Part shown: piece after piece, positions 38,071-50,486 of the stretch
How the letters are laid out: every line of letters begins with the position of its first letter
How positions within the stretch are numbered: the first letter of the stretch is position 1
NCBI RefSeq assembly: GCF_003953935.1
Contig: NZ_RXLQ01000002.1
Span: forward strand, 186,001 to 250,000
Source: Massilia atriviolacea
GTDB taxonomy: Bacteria; Pseudomonadota; Gammaproteobacteria; Burkholderiales; Burkholderiaceae_D
Length of the DNA stretch: 64,000 nt
Direction of reading: 5' to 3'
Translations under genes and position numbers: made by a program
Notes under the pieces: generated by a model
What the model saw: the letters and a program-made list of their open reading frames with translations, nothing else
Database searches by the model: none
Told to the model about the DNA's origin: nothing

Positions 38071-38130
38071 TTGCTCTTGCTTGCTCTTGCTTGCTCTTGC
38101 TTGCTCTTGCTTCCTCTTGCTTCCTCTGTA
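38071..38130 (+). repeat. 10-bp tandem repeat TTGCTCTTGC
   Basis: Four exact copies of TTGCTCTTGC (38071-38110), one copy with C for G (38111-38120) and a partial sixth copy. It lies in the 218-bp gap between the ClpP-like gene and the hydrophilic protein, about 20 bp after the palindrome CGGCCATGGCCG (38041-38052). No gene is supported here. Confidence 0.85.
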
Positions 38131-38185
38131 ATCGAGCCATGGCGCCGCCCGCAAACCCGGCGACGCCCGCTCTCAATCGCGCCGC

Positions 38186-38446
38186 TCAGCGTTTGTCGCT
38201 GCCGCTTTTGCTGCCGCTGCCGCTGCCGGACGACGAACCGGACTGCTTGTTGCCCGAGCCGGAGCCCGACTGTTTCGAATTGCTGTCGTCATTCTTGTGG
38301 CTTTGACGGCCGGCTTCGACGTGCTGCTCATGCGTGCCGCCCTGGGTGCCGCCGCTTTTGCTGCCCGAGCCCTGGCCCGATTGCTTGTTGGAACTGGAGC
38401 TGTCGCTCTGCTTGTTGCCCTGACCGCTTTTCTGATTCGAGTTCAT
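38186..38446 (-). CDS. Small hydrophilic Ser/Gly/Lys/Gln-rich protein
   Basis: The 86-residue protein starts at the ATG at 38444-38446 with AAAGGAA about seven bases upstream. It is almost entirely S, G, K, Q, N and D with repeats of NKQSG and KSG, broken by one more ordinary segment (GGTHEQHVEAGRQSHKNDD). No hydrophobic core, so it is likely disordered, of hydrophilin or stress-protein type (inference from composition). The middle segment resembles KGG-type stress proteins only loosely. Confidence 0.7.
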   Translation of the reverse strand: MNSNQKSGQGNKQSDSSSSNKQSGQGSGSKSGGTQGGTHEQHVEAGRQSHKNDDSNSKQSGSGSGNKQSGSSSGSGSGSKSGSDKR

Positions 38447-38627
38447 GGTGATTCCTTTCGAAGTTTGAAAATGTCGTGCTCGCCGGTGCTGCTGTAGAGG
38501 CGCTCTCGTCAGCGTTTCCGGTGAAGCAATCATGCGAGCCGCGCTGTTGAAGAGGTATCGGAATCCACCTTGAACTCGTGTAGGATTCATTCCTACAAAA
38601 ATGAAATTAATGCTGAACGGAATTGGC

Positions 38628-39224
38628 TCATGCGCGCGGCGGCAGGCGGCTGCCGCGTTCCGCCTCGACGGCGGCGTTGACCGCCAGTAAGGTGGTCTGG
38701 AAGGCGACGCTGTCGATCAGGCGCGCGATGCGCGCCAGCCTTGCCGAGGCCTCGCCGGCGCCGCTCGCGGCCGGCGCCGGCAGGCGGGGCGGGCAGGTGG
38801 TGCGATCGGCGCGATCGGCGCGAGGCGCCTGGCGGCCCGGCGCGGCGTGGCCGCGCATGGCGCGTTCGATCAGGTTCGCGCGTGGCGGCGCCAGGCCGGG
38901 CAAGCGCGGCGCCGCGGCGGCCGGCGCGATCAGCGCCGCCCGCAGCCACAGCCCGAACAGGAGCGCGCCGGCGCCGTTGGCGCCGATGCAGAACCAGACC
39001 CACAGGCGCGCGCTGGCATACGCGGCCCCGGCCTGGGCGTATCCGGCCGCGCCTAAGCGCAGGGCGTCGTCGTCGGCTAAACTTTGTGCGGCCGCCGCCG
39101 TTACCGGTTCCATCAGCGAAAGCTGACTCAGCAGTACGGCGGCCAGCCAGGCGCCCAGGCCAAGTAGAATGGCGTAGCACAAATACAAGATCAGCTTGAG
39201 ATTGGCACGGCGGCTGGCTATCAT
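38628..39224 (-). CDS. Truncated chemoreceptor-like membrane protein
   Basis: The 198-residue protein starts at 39224 (AAGGA nine bases before). It has membrane helices at about 10-37 and 73-97 around a short alanine-rich loop, then a linker, and finally IARLIDSVAFQTTLLAVNAAVEAERG at about 165-190 (written here as two joined motifs, IARLIDSVAFQTT and LLAVNAAVEA). That segment matches the first half of the MCP hairpin tip. The protein stops where the second half should start. It is either a decayed MCP or a small protein that borrows the tip. No second MCP half is seen downstream. Confidence 0.65.
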   Translation of the reverse strand: MIASRRANLKLILYLCYAILLGLGAWLAAVLLSQLSLMEPVTAAAAQSLADDDALRLGAAGYAQAGAAYASARLWVWFCIGANGAGALLFGLWLRAALIAPAAAAPRLPGLAPPRANLIERAMRGHAAPGRQAPRADRADRTTCPPRLPAPAASGAGEASARLARIARLIDSVAFQTTLLAVNAAVEAERGSRLPPRA

Positions 39225-39329
39225 GGCGAAGTCCTTGCGAGGAAGATTGCTATGTGGAATTGTTGTTATGTTAGAGAAACTTCACGGCGTGAGTTTGTTT
39301 TTAATCAACAGTTGAAATGACGATTTAGC

Positions 39330-39350
39330 GCTTTTCCTTGAGGGAAAAGC
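39330..39350. other. Perfect 8-bp hairpin in the gap before the DUF1631 gene
   Basis: GCTTTTCC and GGAAAAGC pair around TTGAG. No T-run follows on either strand, so it is not an obvious terminator. The 258-bp gap otherwise contains the divergent promoter region; I see no gene. Confidence 0.4.
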
Positions 39351-39482
39351 AACAATGAGCACAGTTAATCTGCGATTGAACAAAAAATAACAGCTTGTTT
39401 CAAACTTTCCGGTTGCCGGTTGGCAATAATGTGAGAGAATGTTTGTTATGGCAAAAGATCTTTAACCCGGAACGAGCAGACA

Positions 39483-41906
39483 ATGGCTCCACCTTCACCC
39501 TCCGCTGCAAGGAAGACAGGTCCGTCACGCCACGAGTTGCTGGAAGCGCTTGTCGGCAGTGTGACCAAGCACGTCAACGACCAGTTGATGGCGGTGGCGA
39601 CGCGCCTCGTCGCGGCGTTGTTGGATGTGACCGATCCGGCGCTCGATGCGCGCACGGTGTTTCAACGGGTTAAGTCGGGTAATCTGCTAAAAAACAACAC
39701 CTACGCTTTCTTCCACGTCGCCGCCTCGGGCATCGTGCGGTCCATGCGCGCCGAAGTCGAGCTGCTGGCGCCGTCGCCCAAGAAAAGCAGCACGGCCCTG
39801 CCGGCCACGCTGGAGCTGGTGCCCTACGAAGAAATGGATAACCGGGTCGCGTTCGACGCCATCAGCCGGCCGTTCGAAATGCAGTACGCGAGCCAGATCG
39901 CCACGCTCAACGTGCGCCTCGGCTTCCTGCTCGAGCGCGACGTGCTGCGCATCAGCCAGAATCCTTTCCGTCCCGAGATGTTCCTGTCGGCGCTGCACCA
40001 GGCCTGGCGCGAGTTCGAGCCGGACGAGGAAGCCCACGGCCTGATCCTGCCGATGCTGCGCCCGGCGCTGCTGTTCGATTTCGCGCCGATGTACGACGCC
40101 CTGTGCGACATGCTGATCAACAAGGACGCGCAGCCCGGTTCGGTGGACGCCTTCAAGATCAAGAAGACCGAAAACGCGGCAGCGGCGCGCAAGGCGCGCG
40201 CCAGCAGCCAGGCCGAGCTGGCCAAGCAATTGCGCCAGTTCCTCAGCGAAGACGAGGACGCGTCGCCCTCGGCCTTCGATATTCCGATGATTCCCGACCT
40301 GCCGGCCATGGCGCCGGCGGCCGGCGGCTGGCGCCCGAGCGGCGCGGCTGCCTTCCAGGGCGCGCCGGGCAGCGGCGGCGCCGACGCCGGCGCGCCGGCG
40401 CCCTGGCACGGCGGACCGTCCCAGGGCGGCGCCGCGGGGCAGGGCGCGCACGCGGCGGGCGGCTTTGCGGCGCCGCAATTCGCCGGCGGCGGCGGCATCG
40501 CGGCGGGCGGTTTCGCCCAGCCGATGGAGCCGGGCCAGGTGATGGTGCCGGCCTCGCTGCTGGACGTGCTCAAGGGCTTGCAAGGCTTGCAGGGCGGCCT
40601 GCCGGCGCAATTTAGCCACGTCGCGCCGACCCCGGTGGAAGCGCAGACGGGGAATGTATTCTATTTGCCGCGCTTGAAGGAAAGCATTCCAAAAGGAACA
40701 CTGTCGCGCGGCGACGAAAGCACCATCGACCTGCTCTCGAAGATTTTCGAGACGGTGTTCCTCGATCCCAACATTCCCAAGGAATCGCGCGACCTGATCC
40801 AGTCGCTGCAGATCCCGGTGCTCAAGGCCGCGCTGGCCGACAAGAATTTCTTCTTCGAAGAAGCGCACCCCGCGCGCCGCATGATCGACCTGATGTCGAC
40901 CATGGGCCTGGAGCAGCGTTCCGGTCCCGACGATCCGCTGTTCCAGGTGATGCAGCGCGGCGTCGAGCGGGTCGAGCGCGAGCAGGACGACGGCGGCGCG
41001 CCGGCCGATGTGTTTTCGGAAGTGGTGGCCGAGCTCGAAGAAACCATCAAGTCCGAAGAAGCGGCGGCGGCCACCGCCATCGCGGCCCCGATCGCCGAGG
41101 CCCTGCGCAAGGAAAAAGTCACCGCCGCGACCCGTTCCGCCAGAACGGCGGTGGCGGCGCGGGTCGGCAGCGGCCAGGTGGTCGCCATGCTCGAAACCTT
41201 CCTCGAGAAAAAGTGGACCTCCGTGATGACGGTCGCCTACAGCGTCGAGGAAGACAAGCCGGGCGCGGTCGGCAACGCCACCAAGACCATGGATGAGCTG
41301 ATCTGGAGCGTCAAGCCGAAGATCACGCACGAACAGCGGCGCGACCTGATCGGCAAACTGCCGAGCCTGCTGGCAACCCTGAACAAATGGCTCGATGTCA
41401 TCAAGTGGCAGGATGCCGACCGTATCCAGTTTTTCGCCGACCTGGCCGAGTGCCATGCCTCGATCGTGCGCGCCCCGCTCGACATCACGCCCGAACGCCA
41501 GCTCGAAATCGCGGTCGAAGTGGCCCAGCAGGACGCCATGCGCCGGCTGGAAAAGGAAAACGAAGCGCTGGCCGCCGCCGAACAGGCGGCCCATGCCGAG
41601 CTGGACGACGCGGAACTCGGCGTCGACGCCTTGGAGCGCAATATGTGGATCGAATTCACCGATCCGGACGGCAGCATCCGCAAGGTCAAGCTGGCCTGGA
41701 TCAGCCCCTTGCGCACCCTTTACATTTTCTCCACCGGCGCGCGGCAGGAAGCGTTTTCGCTCTCGTCCGACAAGCTCATCGAAGCCTACCGCGCCCAGCG
41801 CGTGCGCGTGATGAAGGTCGAAGGCGTGGTCAGCCGCGCCCTGTCGCAGGCGATGGACGAGGCCCTCGGCGAATCGGAAAAATCGGCCCAGTCGGTAGCC
41901 GCCTGA
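39483..41906 (+). CDS. DUF1631-family protein
   Basis: The 807-residue protein has the N-terminal DUF1631 region (LLEALVGSVTKHVNDQLMAV, then ALLFDFAPMYDALCDMLI), a glycine/alanine-rich low-complexity stretch near residues 275-370, a helical middle (YLPRLKESIPKGTLSRGDES, IMDLMST-like region near 470), and a C-terminal beta domain (MWIEFTDPDGSIRKVKLAWI) reminiscent of PilZ. No signal peptide. The function of DUF1631 is unknown; the PilZ-like tail hints at c-di-GMP, but the full PilZ motif is not visible. Confidence 0.85.
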   Translation: MAPPSPSAARKTGPSRHELLEALVGSVTKHVNDQLMAVATRLVAALLDVTDPALDARTVFQRVKSGNLLKNNTYAFFHVAASGIVRSMRAEVELLAPSPKKSSTALPATLELVPYEEMDNRVAFDAISRPFEMQYASQIATLNVRLGFLLERDVLRISQNPFRPEMFLSALHQAWREFEPDEEAHGLILPMLRPALLFDFAPMYDALCDMLINKDAQPGSVDAFKIKKTENAAAARKARASSQAELAKQLRQFLSEDEDASPSAFDIPMIPDLPAMAPAAGGWRPSGAAAFQGAPGSGGADAGAPAPWHGGPSQGGAAGQGAHAAGGFAAPQFAGGGGIAAGGFAQPMEPGQVMVPASLLDVLKGLQGLQGGLPAQFSHVAPTPVEAQTGNVFYLPRLKESIPKGTLSRGDESTIDLLSKIFETVFLDPNIPKESRDLIQSLQIPVLKAALADKNFFFEEAHPARRMIDLMSTMGLEQRSGPDDPLFQVMQRGVERVEREQDDGGAPADVFSEVVAELEETIKSEEAAAATAIAAPIAEALRKEKVTAATRSARTAVAARVGSGQVVAMLETFLEKKWTSVMTVAYSVEEDKPGAVGNATKTMDELIWSVKPKITHEQRRDLIGKLPSLLATLNKWLDVIKWQDADRIQFFADLAECHASIVRAPLDITPERQLEIAVEVAQQDAMRRLEKENEALAAAEQAAHAELDDAELGVDALERNMWIEFTDPDGSIRKVKLAWISPLRTLYIFSTGARQEAFSLSSDKLIEAYRAQRVRVMKVEGVVSRALSQAMDEALGESEKSAQSVAA

Positions 41907-41959
41907 GCTGGCGCGTCCCGTTAGTATTCGCACATTGTTGGCATTCGCGTATCATTCGG

Positions 41960-42006
41960 GCCGGGCCTGACCGCTGCCGCACGGCCGGCCATGCCCGGCT
42001 TTTTTC
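41960..42006 (+). terminator. Intrinsic terminator after the DUF1631 gene
   Basis: GCCGGGC (41960-41966) pairs with GCCCGGC (41993-41999) across a 26-base loop that itself holds GGCCGGCC, followed by TTTTTT. The large loop lowers confidence. Confidence 0.55.
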
Positions 42007-42023
42007 ACTTCCGGCTTGTGTCT

Positions 42024-42692
42024 ATGAATTGGTATCACCTTAGCGCGCTGGGCGGCATCGCCGTCACCGCACCCCTGGGCATCGCGATCGCCGTCTGGCT
42101 CGCCGCCGCCCACTGCCGCCGCCGCGCCATGTACTGGTGCCTGCTGTTCGGCGCCACGCTCCTGGTCGTCATCGCCAGCAAGATCGCGTTTCTCGGCTGG
42201 GGCATCGGCATCGAAGCGGTGCACTTCGCCGGTTTCAGCGGCCACGCCGCGCGCGCCGCCGCCGTCTTTCCGGTGGCCGCCTACCTGGCCCTGTGCGGCC
42301 GCGCCAGGATATGGCGCTACGTGGCGGTCGGCGCCGGCGTGCTGCTGGCGCTGGGCGTGGCGCTCTCGCGCGTCATGGTCCACACGCACAGCGTGTCGGA
42401 AGCGATCCTCGGCTGCCTGCTCGGACTGGCCTGCGCCGCCGGCTTCATCGCGCTGGTGCGCTCGAACCGGCAGTTCCAGCCGAGTCCCGTCCTGATCGCC
42501 CTGAGCCTGGCGCTGCTGTGCATTCCCTACAAGGGCGAGCCGCACAACTCGCAGCAGTGGATGAGCGGGCTGGCGCTCGGCCTGTCCGGCTCCGACCGCG
42601 TGTACACCACCGCCACCTGGGGGCCGACCCGCAATCCCTATTCGCCACCGTGCCCGCAGGCGGAGCGCTACTTCAATTACGTCTGTTTTTGA
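42024..42692 (+). CDS. PAP2-family membrane phosphatase-like protein
   Basis: The 222-residue protein starts at ATG 42024. Membrane helices cover about 10-30, 38-58, 70-90, 95-115, 125-142 and 150-170. Conserved motifs are FSGHAARA (for PSGH) and SRVMVHTHSVSEAI (for SRxxxxxHxxxD). Members hydrolyse lipid phosphates such as undecaprenyl pyrophosphate or phosphatidic acid at the inner membrane. The first KxxxxxxRP motif is weak here, so activity is uncertain. Confidence 0.8.
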   Translation: MNWYHLSALGGIAVTAPLGIAIAVWLAAAHCRRRAMYWCLLFGATLLVVIASKIAFLGWGIGIEAVHFAGFSGHAARAAAVFPVAAYLALCGRARIWRYVAVGAGVLLALGVALSRVMVHTHSVSEAILGCLLGLACAAGFIALVRSNRQFQPSPVLIALSLALLCIPYKGEPHNSQQWMSGLALGLSGSDRVYTTATWGPTRNPYSPPCPQAERYFNYVCF

Positions 42693-42827
42693 CGCCGCGC
42701 GCCGGGCGCGCGCCGGCTTGCGCCATGCACCGCCGGTATCGGGGCCCGCACCGACGGCTGTTCTCCGAAAACATGACAACAAATGGTATGATGGCTACCT
42801 TTAGGATTCCCGAGCTAGCTAGTCAAC

Positions 42828-45800
42828 GTGCGCCTGTCTTCCATTAAATTGTCGGGATTTAAGTCTTTCGTCGATCCCACCAATTTCCAGGTGCCGGGGC
42901 AGCTCGTCGGCGTGGTCGGACCGAATGGCTGCGGCAAGTCGAACATCATCGACGCGGTGCGCTGGGTGCTGGGCGAATCGAAGGCCTCCGAACTGCGCGG
43001 CGAGTCGATGCAGGACGTGATCTTCAACGGCTCCACCCACCGCAAGCCGGCCGGGCGCGCCTCGGTCGAACTGGTGTTCGACAATAACGACGGCAAGGCT
43101 TCCGGCCAGTGGGGCCAGTACGCCGAAATCGCGGTCAAGCGCACCCTCACGCGCGACGGCACCTCGACCTACTACATCAACAGCCAGCCGGTGCGCCGGC
43201 GCGACATCCAGGATATCTTCCTCGGCACGGGCCTGGGGCCGCGCGCCTACGCCATCATCGGCCAGGGCATGATCTCGCGGATCATCGAATCGCGCCCGGA
43301 AGAACTGCGCGTATTTCTCGAAGAAGCGGCCGGCGTATCGAAGTACAAGGAACGCCGGCGCGAGACCGAGAACCGCCTCAACGACACCCGCGAAAACCTG
43401 CTGCGCGTGGAAGACATCCTGCGCGAACTGAACGCCAACCTCGAAAAACTCGAAGCGCAGGCGGTCGTCGCCAACCGGTTCCATTCGCTGCAGGCGGACC
43501 AGGAAGAAAAGCAAAAGCTGCTCTGGCTGCTGCGCAAGAACGAGGCGCAGACCGAGCAGAATCGCTACTTCCGCGAGATGGAACAGGCCCAGACCGACCT
43601 CGAAGAGCAGACGGCCAGGCTGCGCCACGTCGAACTCGACCTCGAGCACCTGCGCCAGGCGCACTTTTCGGTGGGCGACCGCCTGCACACCGCGCAGGGC
43701 CACCTGTACCAGACCAATGCCGAAATCGGCAGCCTGGAAGCGCAGATCAAGTTCGTCATCGAATCGCGCAGCCGCCTGCACAACCAGCTGCTGGCGCTGA
43801 ACGCCCAGCGCAGCCAGTGGCAGACGCAAAGCCAGGATTTCCAGCAGCAGATCGAGGAAGCCGAGTACCTGCTGGAAGAACTGGGCGGGCGCGTGGAACA
43901 GTCGCAGATGAACGCCGAAGCGCAGGGCGAGCGCCTGCCGGAACTGGACGCGGCCTGGCGCGCGGCCCAGCACAAGACCACCGAATCGCGCGCCCGCATC
44001 ATGCAGGCGCAGCAGCAGATCGAACTGGAATCGGCGCACCAGCGCAATGCATCGAATATCCTGAACGGCCTGCAGACGCGGCGCGAGCGCCTGCAGCAGG
44101 AAAAGAACGGCCTCAACCTGCCCGACAGCAGCCACCTGGCCAACCTGCGCCTGCAGCTCGAAGAAAAGCAGCAGGCGCTGGAAGAGCAGGGCATGCTGCT
44201 CGACGAAGCGGCCGAACAGCAGCAGCGCGTGGAAGAAGAGCGCACTGCTGCGCAGGCCCAGGTGAACGCCGAAACGGCCGCCAACGCGCAGCTCGAAGCG
44301 CGCCTGTCGGCCCTGAAGCAACTGCAGGAACGCGTGCAAACCCAGGGCAAGGTCCAGCCCTGGCTGCAAAAGCACGAACTCGATGCGCTGCCGCGCCTGT
44401 GGCAAAAGCTGGGCATCGAACAGGGTTGGGAAACGGCGCTCGAATCTGTGCTGCGCGAGCGTACCGGCGCACTCGAAATGTCGAACATCGAATGGGCCAA
44501 GGCCTTCTTCAGCGATGCGCCGCCGGCCAAGCTGGCGCTGTATGCGCCCTCGCTGGCCAACTCCGCCGCGGCCGCCGACATCCCCGGCCTGAAGCCCTTC
44601 GCCAGCCTGCTCAAGCTCAACGAACCAGGCCTGCGCGGCTTGCTGGGCGACTGGCTGCACAATGTGTTCTGCGCCGAGGAGACGGCCAGCGCCTTTGCCG
44701 AACGGGCGCGCCTGCCGCTGGGCGGCGCCTTCATCACGCGCCAGGGCCACGTGGTGACCCAGTCGAGCGTGCGTTTCTACGCGGCCGACGCCGAGCAGGA
44801 CGGCATGCTGGGGCGCCAGCAGGAGATCGACAACATTGGCAAGCAGCTGCGCGCGCAGACCATGCTGGCCGACGAAGCGCGCGCCCGCGCGGTGCGCGCC
44901 GACGCCGCCATGTCGGACCTGACGCGCCGCCTGCAGGATGCGCGCCAGCGCGTGGCCACGCTCACGCAAGGCGTGCACGCGCTGCAGATCGAGGTGGTCA
45001 GGCAGTCCGAGGTCGAGGCGCGCTTCAACCAGCGCAGCACGCAGATCCAGGCCGACCTGGCCGAGATCGCGGCGCAGGAAGAAGAGCAGCAGCAGATCCG
45101 CATGGAGTCCGAAGAAAAGTTCGAACAGCTCGACATGGAACTGGCCGAGCTGCAGGGCGCGCACGAAGACGGCCAGACCGACTTCCTGGCGCGCGAACAG
45201 GCGCTGGCCGACGCGCGCGACAAGCTGCGCGAGCTCGAACGGGCGGCCCAGGAAGCGCAGTTCGCCGAAAAATCCCAGCGCAGCAAGATCGAGGAACTGC
45301 GCCGCAGCATCGCCACCGCCACCCAGCAGGCCAGCCAGGTGGGCGAGTCGATCGCGCTCGGCCAGATGGAGCTCGAAGCGCTGGAAAGCGGCGCCGCCAG
45401 CGACGGCCTGCAAGACTTGCTGGAACGCCGCACCAGCCAGGAAAAAGCGCTCTCGGACGCGCGCCATGAACTCGACCAGATCACGCAGCAGCTGCGCGCG
45501 GCCGAAGACGCGCGCACCCAGTCCGAACGCAGCCTGCAGCCGCAGCGCGACAAGATCATGGAAATGCAGCTCAAGGAGCAGGCCGCGCGCCTGAACCAGG
45601 AGCAGTTCGCCGAAGCGCTCAAGACGGTCGACGCCGACGAAGCGGCGCTCAGCGAAAAGCTCCATCCCGACATGAAGCCGTCCTACCTGCAGGGCGAGGT
45701 GACGCGCCTGACGAACGCCATCGCGCTGCTGGGGGCGGTCAACCTGGCCGCGCTCGACGAGCTGGCGCAGGCCTCCGAGCGCAAGAACTTCCTCGACTCG

Positions 45801-46355
45801 CAGAACAAGGACCTGAACGAAGCGATCACCACGCTGGAAGACGCGATCGCGCGCATCGACAAGGAAACGCGCGACCTGCTGCAAGACACCTTCGACAAGG
45901 TCAACCACCATTTTTCGGAACTGTTCCCGATCCTCTTCGGCGGCGGCAACGCCAAGCTGGTGATGACGGGCGACGAGATCCTCGACTCCGGCGTGCAGGT
46001 CATGGCCCAGCCGCCGGGCAAAAAGAACGCCACCATCCACTTGCTGTCGGGCGGCGAAAAGGCCCTGACCGCGACCGCGCTGGTGTTCTCGATGTTCCGC
46101 CTCAATCCGGCGCCATTCTGCCTGCTCGACGAGGTCGATGCGCCGCTGGACGACGCCAACACCGAACGCTTCTGCCGCATGGTGAAGCGGATGTCGGACC
46201 ATACTCAATTCCTTTTCATTTCGCACAATAAAATTGCGATGGAAATGGCCAATCAACTGATCGGTGTGACGATGCAGGAGCAGGGCGTATCGCGCATTGT
46301 GGCGGTGGACATGGAGTCCGCCGCGAATTTTGCTACCGAGGCACAAGCAGCATGA
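42828..46355 (+). CDS. smc: Chromosome segregation protein SMC
   Basis: The 1,175-residue protein starts at GTG 42828 and opens with RLSSIKLSGFKSFVDPT. The Walker A motif GPNGCGKSN is at residues 31-39. Two long coiled coils flank a hinge near residues 500-650. The signature LSGGEKALTATAL and Walker B LLDEVDAPLDDAN lie at the end. It forms the condensin complex with ScpA/ScpB and organises the chromosome. The stop overlaps the zipA start (ATGA), as in other Burkholderiales. Confidence 0.98.
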   Translation: MRLSSIKLSGFKSFVDPTNFQVPGQLVGVVGPNGCGKSNIIDAVRWVLGESKASELRGESMQDVIFNGSTHRKPAGRASVELVFDNNDGKASGQWGQYAEIAVKRTLTRDGTSTYYINSQPVRRRDIQDIFLGTGLGPRAYAIIGQGMISRIIESRPEELRVFLEEAAGVSKYKERRRETENRLNDTRENLLRVEDILRELNANLEKLEAQAVVANRFHSLQADQEEKQKLLWLLRKNEAQTEQNRYFREMEQAQTDLEEQTARLRHVELDLEHLRQAHFSVGDRLHTAQGHLYQTNAEIGSLEAQIKFVIESRSRLHNQLLALNAQRSQWQTQSQDFQQQIEEAEYLLEELGGRVEQSQMNAEAQGERLPELDAAWRAAQHKTTESRARIMQAQQQIELESAHQRNASNILNGLQTRRERLQQEKNGLNLPDSSHLANLRLQLEEKQQALEEQGMLLDEAAEQQQRVEEERTAAQAQVNAETAANAQLEARLSALKQLQERVQTQGKVQPWLQKHELDALPRLWQKLGIEQGWETALESVLRERTGALEMSNIEWAKAFFSDAPPAKLALYAPSLANSAAAADIPGLKPFASLLKLNEPGLRGLLGDWLHNVFCAEETASAFAERARLPLGGAFITRQGHVVTQSSVRFYAADAEQDGMLGRQQEIDNIGKQLRAQTMLADEARARAVRADAAMSDLTRRLQDARQRVATLTQGVHALQIEVVRQSEVEARFNQRSTQIQADLAEIAAQEEEQQQIRMESEEKFEQLDMELAELQGAHEDGQTDFLAREQALADARDKLRELERAAQEAQFAEKSQRSKIEELRRSIATATQQASQVGESIALGQMELEALESGAASDGLQDLLERRTSQEKALSDARHELDQITQQLRAAEDARTQSERSLQPQRDKIMEMQLKEQAARLNQEQFAEALKTVDADEAALSEKLHPDMKPSYLQGEVTRLTNAIALLGAVNLAALDELAQASERKNFLDSQNKDLNEAITTLEDAIARIDKETRDLLQDTFDKVNHHFSELFPILFGGGNAKLVMTGDEILDSGVQVMAQPPGKKNATIHLLSGGEKALTATALVFSMFRLNPAPFCLLDEVDAPLDDANTERFCRMVKRMSDHTQFLFISHNKIAMEMANQLIGVTMQEQGVSRIVAVDMESAANFATEAQAA

Positions 46356-47515
46356 CAGATTTACAAATGAGCCTGATCGGCGCCGCCGGCGTCTTCGTCG
46401 CCGGCGTCTTCGCATATAACAAGTGGCAGGAGCACAAGGCCAAGAAGAGCGTCGAACGCGCCTTCGCGTCCGAGCACGACGACGTGCTGCTGCGGCCCGG
46501 CGACATCGTGCGCAATGAACCGACGCTGGACATCAAGCCGGCCGCGCCGGCCGCCGATGCGCCGGCGCACGCACCCGCGCCCGTCTCCATACCCGTACCC
46601 GCAGCCGCCGCCAGCGCTCCTGTCGCAGCTCCTGCGGCCGCGCGTGCCGACGACATTCCCGTGGCCCCGCCCGCGCCGGTGGCGGCGCCGGTGGAACTGA
46701 TCACGCCGGCCGCCGAACTGGCCACCAGCCTGGTCGACCCGCTGATCGACGTGCTGATCCCGCTGGCGCTGGAAGCGCCGGTGCGCGGCGACAAGATCCT
46801 GCCGATCCTGCACACCCTGCGCCACGTCGGCAACAAGCCGGTGCATTTCATCGGCCTGCACGTGAACGGCGACTGGGAGCCGATCGTCCACGGCGGCGTC
46901 TACACCAAGCTGCAGGCCGGCGTGCAGATGGCCAGCCGCACCACGGCGCTCAACGAACTCGAATACTCCGAGCTGGTGACGCGCCTGCGCGCGGTGGCCG
47001 ACGACATCGGCGCCGAACCGGAAATCCCGGACATGATCGAAGTCATGGGCGAGTCGCGCACCCTGCACCGCTTCGTGGCCGGCCACGACGCCCAGCTGGG
47101 CGTGAACCTGATGTCCTACGGCGCCCCGTGGTCGATCGCGACCCTGATCGGCGCGCTGGAAAAGCAGGGTTTCGACGTCCGTCCGGACGGGCGCTACATC
47201 ATGCCCGACGGCGACGGCGGCCAGCTGTTCACCCTGACCACCAACGTCACCCTGGGCGCCGACACCACCTCGCGCCTGACCTTGCTGCTGGACGTGCCCT
47301 GCGTGGCGCCCGCGCGCGACGGCTTCGGCGCCATGCTGGCCTGCGCCAAGGCGCTGGTGGGCCGCCTGGACGCGGTCATCGTCGACGACAGCGACCAGCC
47401 GCTGACCGACCAGGCGCTCAGCGAAATCAACAGCCAGGTGCTCGACTTCTACCAGGAGATGGAAGCGGCCGACATCGCGGCCGGTTCGACGCGCGCCATG
47501 CGCTTGTTCAGCTAA
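46352..47515 (+). CDS. zipA: Cell division protein ZipA
   Basis: The 387-residue protein has an N-terminal membrane anchor (LQMSLIGAAGVFVAGVFAYNK), a charged segment, a long alanine/proline-rich linker (about residues 60-120) and a C-terminal ZipA domain (roughly 220-365) that binds the FtsZ tail in E. coli. It tethers FtsZ to the membrane. It overlaps smc by four bases and is followed by ligA after 15 bp. Confidence 0.92.
   Translation: MTDLQMSLIGAAGVFVAGVFAYNKWQEHKAKKSVERAFASEHDDVLLRPGDIVRNEPTLDIKPAAPAADAPAHAPAPVSIPVPAAAASAPVAAPAAARADDIPVAPPAPVAAPVELITPAAELATSLVDPLIDVLIPLALEAPVRGDKILPILHTLRHVGNKPVHFIGLHVNGDWEPIVHGGVYTKLQAGVQMASRTTALNELEYSELVTRLRAVADDIGAEPEIPDMIEVMGESRTLHRFVAGHDAQLGVNLMSYGAPWSIATLIGALEKQGFDVRPDGRYIMPDGDGGQLFTLTTNVTLGADTTSRLTLLLDVPCVAPARDGFGAMLACAKALVGRLDAVIVDDSDQPLTDQALSEINSQVLDFYQEMEAADIAAGSTRAMRLFS

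Positions 47516-50482
<2,967 letters not shown>

Positions 50483-50486
<4 letters not shown>

Noticed and set aside
37954-38176. Lys/Gln-rich ORFs on the minus strand over the 10-bp repeat
   Set aside because: They are translations of the tandem repeat, overlap the ClpP-like gene end and have no ribosome binding site.
39330-39350. Hairpin as terminator upstream of the DUF1631 gene
   Set aside because: No T-run on either side and no gene ending there.
42819-46415. Long antisense frame over smc
   Set aside because: It mirrors smc codons; the protein has no recognisable domain, while smc is intact.
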